From: Beroe ovata
Lineage: Eukaryota > Ctenophora > Nuda > Beroida > Beroidae
Direction: 5' to 3'
NCBI GenBank assembly: GCA_946803715.1
Contig: CAMPET010000078.1
Span: 1,544 to 38,466 of the forward strand
DNA length: 36,923 bases
Position 1 is the first letter of the stretch. Each line of letters opens with the position of its first letter. Shown here piece after piece: positions 23,601 to 34,000 of this stretch. The notes beneath the pieces are model-generated. The model was not told the origin of the DNA. It ran no database searches and saw only the letters and a program-made list of their open reading frames with translations. A program made the translations under genes and the position numbers.

Positions 23601-26134
23601 GTTCTAAGCTAGGGTTGCAGGATATCTCTGCCTCACCTCTGCGAAATAGAGACGTGATATGTGTCTGAGACACTTTGGAAGCTGGGGAAAGTTGCCCACC
23701 TGACCCTCCAGTCCTTGAATGCAGGCTAGATAACACTGCAAAGCCAGCCTGGTGGAGACATAGGCGTGAAACTTTTAGGGAATTATACAAAGCTTGAATT
23801 CAGGACTTCTATCAAGCGTAAAATAAAATCGATATATATAACAAGCACTTCTCTTACTATAATATTGGTGACATTTATTCTACGAATATTTCATTCTATG
23901 TTTGTCAAGTTACTCTTTCGATCGCAGGGACAATGGCAACGATGTTAGTAACAAAAAGAAGGAACATTCTATTTGTATGCTTATTTACCTTTGCACTTTT
24001 AGCAATTTTGCGTCACTCGAGACAACTGCGATCAGAGTCTTATATTGTACATGGTTTATCGAACGGAACTGGAGCGCTGGCAAATCTGGTGTCCAGTGAC
24101 CAGGGAGCAGGATCGCATGGTCCGAGAATCGTGGTTCAGAGAAATGCTTCCGAGGGAATGGTCGAGCAGCCGTTACAAGGATTATCGGTGGAACAGATGA
24201 AGAGACAACTGGAGGAAGTACGACTGTCACTTAAATTATCCAACAATTCCTCTACAAATGATTGGTTTAACTGCAGTACTGCTGGACATTCGTATTGGTT
24301 TCCAAATATCAAGACCATCTTCACAGGTCCATCAGTTGTTTCCAGCCAGATAAATCAACGTATTAGGTATATCAAAGTTTACTTATCATAGCCAGTCTTA
24401 TCCTCGTATTTTCCAGGTATTCCTAAATCGGGCTGCTCTAATTGGATAGAAGTCTTGATGCGAGCAGAAGGAATCCTGGAACGAGAACTACATGCCACCC
24501 AACTACACCAGATACATTCACAGAGCATATTCAACAAACAGAGGATGAACCAGATAGCCAAAGTATGACACTCCTTTATGCTACATCACAAAAAAATCGA
24601 TAGGTTTATCCTCGAAATAAAGGGCTATAAATATATCCCATCAACATATATAAACATCCTGTAATTTTCAGGCAGGAGCATTTACAATATCAGATTTTGA
24701 AGGAGCACTGCGATTCGTAGTACTACGGAATCCCTGGACTCGCTTAGTTTCTGGTTGGAGAGACAAATTATCAGATGAGGATAGACCAGGGCTTTCCATA
24801 CCAAGCTTGCGGAAAGCAATTGTCAGTGAGATTAGGCCAGGAGCGGAGGCTAAGACAAGTCTGGAAAATGAGTACCCAACGCTGGCGGAGACATTGGCAT
24901 ATATTGTGAAGAAGGAGGGCAATGTGAATGTGCACTTCAAACCACAGTATCGCACCATGTGTTTGAAAGTAGCTGATTATGATTATCTCCTCCCTTTGGA
25001 GTATTCATCAGGCGACTTTCTGTTTTCAGAGGTTTGGAAGAAAATTGGAAAAACAGTGAGCATTCATACATCATACGATGGAAGTAAAGACCCTAAAAAA
25101 ACAATCTTCTGCAGAAAAGGCAAGGGATTTACTCATGCAAATAGATCCTCACCTTATAGAACAATTTTACGAGTTATACAAAGTAGATTTCATGCTGATG
25201 AACTACAGTAATTTTACAGATCCTCATTTCCCTCTACCACTCATTTCGTGACAAGAGTTATACCAACTCACCCTGGCTTGCCTTTCTTCTCAAATTGAAC
25301 TCCTTTCTCAAACAGTGATATCCGCCCTTCAGATGTTAGCTTGGAAACATCACCAAGGGCTATGAGCTCCTTTTGTTCGAGGACAGAATAACCCACACTA
25401 GGTCTCTCAGTGAAAAGAATATCACCCACTAACTGCAAGTCAGCCAGAGTTGGTATATAGTCTGGGAAATACGAAGTATGTGAAAACTTACAAGGCAAAC
25501 AAACTGTTAGCTTTATTATCAATTTTGTAATTGATAGTGTTAGGCAACCTGTTTCAATGCCACTAAAATCAACTTCCCGATATCAATTGATATTTTTGAT
25601 AAAAGTAGAATCCTTGACTTACTTGAATCTCTCTTCTTTTTCTTCCTATTGGTTGTGCGATCTTTCTCCTGAAATATGTGGATGCATTAGAGTGTTATGT
25701 ATACATTATACAAAATAGTGAAGCACTCAGCTAAACTTGTTTTCATGAGCAATATGTTTGAATGGTTGCTACTATACATTGTCAGAAATGGGAGATTCCT
25801 CTGTTTCCATCTCACTCTCAGAAAATGTAACTGGAATAGAATCCTTTAACCATGCTGTTGTACGTTCTGTCACTTCCTTGGAGATGTGGCTATGACCATA
25901 GAGTGATAAATCCTCTTCAGGACTTGATGCTATCTCCTCAGATAAACCACTGTGCTGAAATAGGGGCAACTGTCAACCCACACTATTTGATACATATCCA
26001 CTGAAGTAACACAATAATTTTGGAGTAGATTGATGTCTCGAAAGAATCTTCCTTTTTTTTGAAATATATCTCTTTGTGAAGTATTAAAAAAAGAAATTGA
26101 TAAAGAAATAAATGTTACTCACAATATCAGCCAT
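20647..26134 (-). CDS. Consortin-like TPR protein with C-terminal membrane segment (12 exons)
   Basis: Exons: 26134-26123, 25954-25778, 25668-25623, 25461-25272, 23748-23637, 23407-23341, 22271-22145, 21919-21889, 21433-21325, 21152-21081, 20971-20883 and 20763-20647. All junctions are GT-AG and phases agree: 1149 nt, 382 aa. Layout: acidic N-terminus; short Lys-rich stretch RKKKKRD (about residues 73-79); TPR-like helices at about residues 120-200 (FEKGVQFEKKGKPGLALQCY, YEKAVHFVQAEKLYYE) and 225-290 (LALDYIGKAAKINEAVYG, YIYAEAGKLQYNDALKRF); one hydrophobic segment near residues 325-350; and a 30-residue tail ending GPGEL. This order fits consortin, a trans-Golgi TPR and single-pass protein known for connexin sorting, but I could not align it, so the name is tentative. 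Intron 4 (23749-25271) encloses the sulfotransferase gene on the other strand. Intron 6 (22272-23340) shows nothing else. Confidence 0.75.
23933..25251 (+). CDS. Golgi carbohydrate sulfotransferase (Sulfotransfer_2 family), nested, frameshifted
   Basis: Transfers sulfate from PAPS to a glycan, as in the CHST8-14 group. Exons: 23933-24326, 24417-24562 and 24672 to the end. It is a type II membrane protein: short basic cytosolic tail, signal anchor at about residues 12-24, then a stem with several Asn-x-Ser/Thr sites. The 5'-phosphosulfate loop IPKSGCSNW is at residues 133-141 and the 3'-phosphate motif LRNPWTRLVSGW at 198-209. The frame as written ends at 25211 (359 aa) with an uncharacteristic tail. 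From 25102 the next frame gives a family-like C-terminus (QFYELYKVDFMLMNY) and stops at 25251, so one extra A in the seven-A run at 25095-25101 probably breaks the gene; the repaired length would be about 372 aa. The true stop is 20 bp before an exon of the host gene on the other strand. The exact acceptor sugar cannot be assigned. Confidence 0.85.
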
Positions 26135-27084
26135 TTACCATCAACATCTTGGATCAGGAAACATAAGCTGAATTGGGATAATCATAAAGAATCATTATAC
26201 AAATTCAATTTCCTTCAATAATTTCAGTAAGCTATAGTTAATGAATGAATGAATGGACTATAGTAAACTAAATTGTTCTTATCAGGGCCTGACCAAAATA
26301 GCAATTGCGGCCAATCCCGGACCCCAGCAGAATTGAATCTTGAAATACCAGCCGGGTCCTGCCAATTAAATTTCGCCAATTTTCCCCAACATGGGGCAGG
26401 AAATTCCGGATCGCCACAAAAAATATGAATGACATTGACAAACCCCGTTCATGCTGTATAGTAGACCACTAGCTGTTGTCAAAGAAGTTGATTGCCTAAT
26501 CACATATCGATTGTCTTGCCTATCAATGATCGACCCTTTTTTATGCACTTTCATCTTCCATATATTATGTTACAAGCGTGTCTATCAATGATAAACAAAA
26601 AGACCCCAAGACCCTGTCAAGTATGTCCAGTGCTAAAGGGAAATGCCCTAGATATAATGCGCAGTGTTCCCTGTCAGAAAAACAGTCATAACTCTTGGTC
26701 CATAGCCAACAGTAATTGCAACAGTAATTACATCATTAAATAAATATTACAATCACAAAATTGAGAGCTTCCAGATGATGCATGATACGAGATCAGAGAT
26801 AAGTCGATTTTCAGGACGCACGCCACAAAAAATTTACCGCCAAATTTTCCATTTTCAGATGTGCACACTGTTTCGGCCTTCAATGAAGACGCGCGCGCAA
26901 AAACAAAAAACTGTGGCGTGCCGTGGACAGATAGCATCTACAATTTAGCATCCAATAGAATAATTTCATTTTCAAAGAATTGAATTGCGCCGCGCACGAA
27001 GCGAAATAGAAATTTTCGATCCGACAGGGCCCGGCCGGGTTCATCATCGATTGACAAATGACAAGGCTAGGCTTTCGATTCGAA
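26135..27084. other. Intergenic region upstream of consortin-like gene
   Basis: Expected to hold the promoter and 5' UTR of the consortin-like gene at its left end. Otherwise AT-rich with CG-rich patches. No exon supported on either strand. Contains the decayed MITE fragment at 26875-26940. Confidence 0.45.
26875..26940. mobile_element. Decayed part-copy of the palindromic MITE-like family
   Basis: The order CGGCCTTC, then GACGCGCGCGC, an A-rich stretch, and CCGTGGACAGATAGCAT matches the right half of the elements at 3065-3192 and 4823-4950. The left half is not recognisable. Confidence 0.45.
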
Positions 27085-27347
27085 GTTCCCGCGTTGCGTG
27101 ACCCAAACACTCGACTCCGCGCGTCGTGGTCCTTTTTTGCGACTTTTCAGATCTGCACCGAGCAGATAAGGGGCGCCGCGCGCAACGCAACGTGTGTACA
27201 CCGGTACACGATTGGATGAACTGTACTGCACACGACAGTACGTTGCATTGCGCGCCCCTGTTTTCCTCAGTGAACTGAAAAGTCGTAGAATAAGGACCGC
27301 GGAGACACGCAGCGCGGGCGGAGTATTTGGGTCACGCAGCGCGGGAA
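27085..27347. mobile_element. 263 bp long-terminal-inverted-repeat element
   Basis: The left end starts GTTCCCGCGTTGCGTGACCC and the right end, reverse complemented, starts GTTCCCGCGCTGCGTGACCC. Similarity continues through GGTCC, CGACTTTTCAG and the inner AGGGGCGC...CGCAACG arms to a centre near GTACACCGGTACAC. The whole element can fold as one imperfect hairpin. No coding capacity. It is consistent with a non-autonomous DNA transposon (MITE) unrelated to the TTGCCGG family. No clear target-site duplication was seen. Confidence 0.7.
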
Positions 27348-27382
27348 CAGGATGAACAAAGGTGCGCGAGTGAGATTGAGAA

Positions 27383-27642
27383 ATGGAGGTCCGGTCAGAT
27401 AAAATCTGACAACAGGAGCATAATGATAATGATCAAATAAAAACAAACTTTCTGTATGACTAAACCACTATGACTAACCGGTTTCAATGACTCGCTCCAA
27501 GTAAAAAATGCACACCACAATAACTTTCAATTTCACATTCAGGCCAGAACACAGAAGCCAGATTGCTGCACTTCAAGTGCAGCTCAGTGCAAATGCAGTC
27601 ACACTTGCTAATGCTATGAATATGAGCATGAAGGATCTTTAA
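27383..27642 (+). CDS. Candidate micro-gene (two exons, 36 aa)
   Basis: The second exon is the better part: the acceptor at 27541-27542 follows a T/C-rich tract, and 27543-27642 reads a smooth helical peptide ending MSMKDL and TAA. A start at 27383 (ATGGAGGTCCG) with a weak GTCAGA donor at 27394 joins it in phase. I do not recognise the peptide. The first exon may be elsewhere, or the open frame may be chance. Confidence 0.2.
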
Positions 27643-28053
27643 CTTAAATGGCTAGGGTTATTTTCACTTTCAGACAATCAGACGACCTACTGATTTTTCA
27701 GGATCTGAGGAGCAAGGACTCTGCCTAAGAGGCCGACAAGAGGAGACGGAGTATTTGCAATTACATTTGCGAACGATACGGGAATTTAGGAGATGAAGGT
27801 GACCGGGGAATCATGAATTCAACCTGATATTCCATTTCTTATTGTCGACCATTTCCAACATCAACATGTGCAATGGTGGCGATATAAAATGGAGACTTAC
27901 ACATCCAGGTATTGATAAAGATGTAAAAAAGGATCGACTCTTGAAGTCGAATCGAAAATGACTCATTATGACAACCGTCGTGACCATGACGATTCTCCAA
28001 CTGCAATATGCACGTGGAAATAACCTGTGGATCGATCAGACCGCGCGACGTGT
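27643..28053. other. Intergenic, NAA15 3' flank
   Basis: Should contain the 3' UTR of NAA15 on the minus strand. A 72-codon open frame (27839-28057, minus) directly follows the NAA15 stop but has no homologous features. No AATAAA was found close to the stop. Confidence 0.4.
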
Positions 28054-31000
28054 TCATCTCGGCACATTTGTCTCGTGATTGTGAAAAGCCGTCGCAAGCG
28101 GGAACGCTCCGTTACATTTCCCGGAGAACATCGCAACGTCCTCAGGAGTAGGATCGAGAATTCCGTACTTCAGATGTTCGAGTACATAGATACAGCTCTC
28201 CAGATCGGCAGTGTATGTTGGGCGGGAGTTGTCATGGCAACCCGGGGGAACACAGGGTGGCCCACCGCCAAGTGGGTAGTTCAGTACTTGGTTCAGTTGG
28301 TCACGTGATGAGTCCGGGGAGAGGGTCGCATGCGCGCACCGCACTGAAAATAGTATGATAGCTTTACAATTACCACGTTTTCTGACCGCCTTTTCCAATA
28401 ATTGCTATCGATTTCATTTCGATAATATGCTCGAAGTTTTTGTGTCAGTTATACATACTCATGAAGAAGGACTTGAGGTCACCGCTTCCAGCTCCCTTCT
28501 CCCGTGCCGTGAGCCACTGTTGAATATCCGCGGAGGGGAGCAACTTCTCCATTTCGGATGTTGCTATCTCACCCACAGTACCCGAGGGAACACCCCGCTC
28601 CTTCACTGTGAAGGGGAGTGATAATGTTGCTAGGCAACAATACAATTGTCAAGCAACATATTGCTATTTCACTTACCGAACTGAACAAGTTGTGTGAGAT
28701 GGAGTGGTATCTCAGGGCTGGTTGGACAAGTTTTCAGGGCTCGCTTCACACTTTGGATCATGAGGAGTAACTTTCCTGGGGGGAAATGTTCTCTTTATTC
28801 ATATTGGGGAATGGAGATAATGTGTCCCAATGAGATATTAAACAATTGAGGGGGTATTATACAATGATCTCTTTCGCCTCCATATATCTGCTAAATCATG
28901 CAGATGATAATAATTTTCAACAGAAATAGAGACACATTCCCTGAATTGTAGGATACGAAATGTACTCAATGAACTCTTACTAAGGGCACAATGTGCAACT
29001 TAAGATTAGGGGTATTGTGTTACAATCTTTGATAGTGATAAAACAATGGCAGTGCCATTATGGCGCAATGGGGCACATGCGAATGAGCGCATCACCAAAA
29101 GTCTATCCTTGGCCACGCTGGGGCTCGAACCCAGGACATTCGCGTTATTAGCACGACGCTCTAACCGACTGAGCTACACGGCCATGCAAAATTAAGCAAT
29201 TGAAATGACATGCATACGTCTAGATTTCTTCTGTAATATTCTACAAACCTTTCCTAGAGAATACTTCGAACGCAAGGCGGTGCGTGTTTGCTGAGTTAGG
29301 GGAAAGCGTCCTCAATGGGTCCAGGAATTTGAGAGCGTCATCTAGCGGTGTTTCAGTCTGGGATAGAGAAATGCGTTACAACTAGGCGGTACAAAACTAG
29401 CTCCCCCTCTTTCACTTTCGTTCCCCTTCCCCTTTTCCAACCTTCACTAGATCCTCTCCGACAATGGGAGGAGGAACAAATTCTCCGTCCGTCGCTTGTT
29501 TCTTATCCTTGCTCCCCGCAGCGTTGCTACTGTTGCTAACGGTTGCTTCCTGCTTCTGTTGTTGCTTCTTCTTGGCTGCTCTCTTCTTCTTGCTTTCCAG
29601 CTTCTTCTTTTCTTTCTCTGTCATTTCGTCTGAGGAGAGGAGATGCACATTCGATCAGATTCGATCTAACAAGAATCATGGTTCAACAACATCACGAAAT
29701 AAAGAATTCGTAAAACACCAACCAGTTTCTCCATTTCCCAGGCCGTTGGAAGCGGTCAGAGGTTTATCATGGAGATACAAATACGTCCTGACGGCGATAT
29801 CCGCCACTTTGTTGAAGAAAACATGTCCTGAGACACAAAGCTCTGTTAGAGACAAAACCAGCTACTACTCAGAAGCCTGACTTGAAACATCATAGCATTC
29901 CCAACTATTTGAACAGAATCGACCCCATTTGGTCCAAAAATCATGTTTTTTCGACGCCCAGATTCTGATTTACACCTCCGGTCCCATTCTCCTACCTCTG
30001 ATTTCATCCTCCAGCCGAAGGAGTCCGATGTACGCTCGTAGTGTCATTTTCCGCATGGAATAGGGGTGGAAATCGAACTGGTCCTCGACTATGTCTACAA
30101 AGTGCTTTTCCACCTGACCGGCAAGGAAAAATGTAAACTTACGAATTTCCGGTACCGTTTACCTACTATCATAACTTATCACTGATCTGAATTCTGACCA
30201 TTGACTCAAATTTATAACTCGTCATTCAGACACAATTGTAATCATCAGATGGTCTATTTTCTTACCTCATGGCACTTCTGGAGTGTATTAGCCCAATCCT
30301 TAGATTTGAAGTATGTTCGCGCGGACTCAGTAAGGAACCACATGCACTGCATCTCATTGAGGTTTTCAACTGCCGGCTGCCCTTCCTACCAAAAATTCCA
30401 GAAATTGATTACAGTTGCAAAAAGAGCGACTTTCTGGTATTCAATAGCAAGTAGCATGAGCAACAGTATGGTTGCTATTAGCAACCCTGATGGCTATAGC
30501 TAGCTCTATTCAGTATTGGACACCTACCCGTGTAAACAGAGCACATGTCTCCTCTGCCCGCTCAAGAAGTCCCGCACGGAGCATGTACTTGGCACACTTG
30601 CTGTTCAGGTACCGATCCGCCAGGTCGAGTGTGCGGGCTTCGTCCATCCACCTGCTCGCCTCGGGGAGATCCCCCGCGTGCTGTGGTGATCAATGATATG
30701 ATCAATGATCATATCGTGTCCGGGTTCGGATTGATAACGACAGTATTATCACATATTATCCATAGAAGACATAGGGAAAAGTAAACATTCGGGATGGGAA
30801 AATGGATAAGCCATGATATGTTCAGTTGGAAAAAGTCTCACCTTGTACACTTTACTCTTGACCATGTACGGATCGATGTACGTTGGTGTGTGTTGGATGG
30901 CACGATCAATAAAGTGGAGTGCTTGCTGCGTGTCCCGCTCGTAATCGTAGAGCTGCGCGAGGAAAATCAGCACGTGGAGGAATGAGGTCGGGAATTCTGT

Positions 31001-34000
31001 TTCCGTGTTGTCTGAAAAATAGGAGCGGGATATGTGATTGGATTTGCGATAACTGATGTACATTGTATTTGTATCTCCCGATGTACATTTTATTTGTATC
31101 TCCCGGTGTACATTGTACATTTAATCGGTTTAGGACACTATCACAGTAGTATAAATTTCATGCCATATGAATACACATCTCAGTTGCAATCATTTCTCTG
31201 TAGTCTTGGTTACATAATCTGCTCTCGCGATTTCACAATGAACTGGGGAATAGTTCTCATCCCAGCCATCCTGGTCGGAATCCTTCTCCTCCCTTCCCCT
31301 CCCCGGATTCCACTCCCTCCTCCAGCCCCACTCTCAGGCAACACGCCCTCCATCCACCTCACTAGAGAACACATCACGGGTGTTGCTATGGTTACCGGGG
31401 GAGAATCCATCACGAGTTACTCTGACAACACCCTGGTAACAGGAACACTTGACGGGTATTTAGTGGCATTTGATCCGGACACTCTAGCAATAAAAGGGAG
31501 GACAAAGTGTCCTGATGGTGATGCGAGCTTGGGACCCTGTCGCATACTGGGACTGAGGAGGATTCCAGGGGATGATAGTGGCGTGGCAGGAGTCGATATG
31601 AGGGGGAGATTGTTTCGGTTCTCAGAGGGGAAGTTTCATTGGCTTATCGATCATGATCATCCAGGTTTGATCACAAATATGACCGACTCTCAAATATGAC
31701 CGATACAGTTCAAGTTTAAATCATCTCAATTAGCCATCTATGAAGATTTGATAATTTGGGCACTCATCCAGATATCCAAACCCTATCACCGGGATTTTTC
31801 AACGACTTGTCGGTGGTTGCAGATGCTGTGTACATCACAGACTCGTATAAGCATCAGACTGGGGGTAATCAGCACATGTTACAAAGGTTCTACAGCTTGG
31901 AGGGAAGTGGACGAATACTGAAGTATAACGTGACGACTGGGAAAATTACTGTGTTTGTCGATAATCTTCACATCCCTAACGGGATTGAGCTACATTACGA
32001 CAATAGGTTTGTTGACAATATTGCTTTTATTTCGGACCGTTTATCTCTTTATTTCGGCAAACACTATCGTGCTCGAGACAAGGGACATGCTCGTAGCGAA
32101 CTGTTTCCCCTCGCGAAACACGTGCTCCTTTCCGTCCCTCAGAAACACGTGTTCCCTCAGAACGCTGCTGGTAGCCGAGGGAAACAGATACAGAGTGCTG
32201 AGAGTTGATTTGGACAGTGGCCAGATAATGGGAACATTCGGACAGAGCACACTCGGTGCTGTGGATAACATCAGACGATCCAAAGACGGGAAAGGTTGGG
32301 TCATGCAGCGGGAAAACATATGATTACATATTCCGTTATCTTGTAGACTTCCTTAGCCATTCCCCAATCAGGATTCTGGATTGGAGTATCGGCAGGAAGG
32401 ACAACAACATCCTCTCTTCCTGACATACTCTCCCAATTCCCCCTTCTACGACACTCCCTAACATACCACTCCCTCCTCTCCCCCTTGCTCATGGCGGCCA
32501 TGTGGGCCTGGGCGGAACCTCCCCGAGTGTACAAAGTGGATGGCGAGGGTCAGGTTGAGATTGTGGTGTGGGGAGAGAAGGAACTGCTCGGAGGAAGTGC
32601 CCTCAGTGAAGTCAGAGAAGAGGAGGAGGGAGTGTTGGTTGTGGGGAGTCCTTTCTCCACGGGAATTCATAGAATAAGGTTAACAGGAGGTCAGTGAGGG
32701 ATACAATATTAAGGGAAATATTTTAATCGCGTTCTTTACCTGGATTGAACTTCTTGTGCTGTTCTAATGAGTTGTGATAACCGTGTAACAAATCTTTGAT
32801 AACAGCGAACTGAAATATGGTACCAGAATATTACGATGCCATTCTAAATCGACGGAAATGTATTATTTGAAAGACCTTATCACCTTGTTCTTGTCTTGTA
32901 AGAGATGTTTCAAGATGTTGAAAAGTGGCGGAACACCCTTTCTGAGCTGCTTCTGTAGATACTCGTCGACTAATGACCTAAACGTGTTACCTAGGACAGT
33001 TGCTAAGTTACAGTTGCTGTTGCTAGGGTTGCTGTTGCTAAGATTGCTAACAGGCAAATCACGGTCGTACCTGTACTTAGTTTGAGGGAGTAGTTGAAGA
33101 TTGCTTCCGATCTGGGATGGTGGACTTGCAGTTTCTTACAGATCGCAAGAGATTCTTCATCATTATCTGAGGACAATAGGAAGTTTGAAAATGTTAATTG
33201 CTAACAACCAGAGCGGAAATGTGAGTTCTCTACCACAAACTCTCCGTACATGGTTGCATTGAAGAGATGTATTTCTCGATGTACTCCGTGTTTTCAGGGT
33301 TCCTAAGATACAGCTGTTCGTACACACGTGCACTTTCCTCCAATTCACCAGCACGCACGTGCAAATCCCCTGGAAAGAGTGATTTTGACTGCTGCATAGC
33401 CAAATATATTCCGTGAAATGATCCCTATACATTTATCCAGGTCATAGCTAACAAACCTGCCATTTCGAGCCAACTCTGTATATCAAGTATCGATTCCCGG
33501 TGAATGTAGATGTGCGAGAGAGCATCCTTGAACCTCCCTGCTTCCACCATGATGCTAGCCTCGTAAAGTAGCAGTTCTGAATACTCGTAGTCGGCAGGTT
33601 TACCCTGATAGGGGAAGGGGAGTGAGGGGAAATTGTCAATATGTGGTTTAATGGTGCTGGGTAGGTGCCATTTGGTTAAACTTGAGTTTCAATGTTGTTT
33701 TTTGTACTATACCTCCTGGGTTTTTCTGAATGTAAGGAGCACGTTGAGCGCATTCTCGTGCTCTCCCAGAATGTGAAGGGCAATGGCATACCCGATCCAT
33801 CCCGCCCTTTGATTAGCTCTCAACATTAACAATTGGTGCCGCGTGGTCTGACATGGTGAGAGTTGTAATAGAAGAGATTTGGACTTTGAACTACCCCAAA
33901 GAAAGGAGAAACTTCCAAAATCCATCATATTCCTACCTTGTATCCATCCAGGTCCCTAGTTTGTATCTGTAACAGGGAAAGATCCCGCAGTATCTGAAGA

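Noticed and set aside
23933-25211. Taking the sulfotransferase stop at 25211 as genuine
   Set aside because: The adjacent frame carries the family-like C-terminus, so the stop at 25211 follows a frameshift in the A7 run.
29464-29880. 138-codon plus-strand frame rich in Leu, Cys and Phe, resembling membrane segments
   Set aside because: It is the antisense of the Lys-rich NAA15 exon at 29629-29442, whose repeated AAG codons read as Leu/Phe on the other strand.
32301-32534. Minus-strand frame across the APMAP-like last exon
   Set aside because: It is antisense to a coding exon with matching phase and family motifs, and NAA15 has no exon missing at this point.
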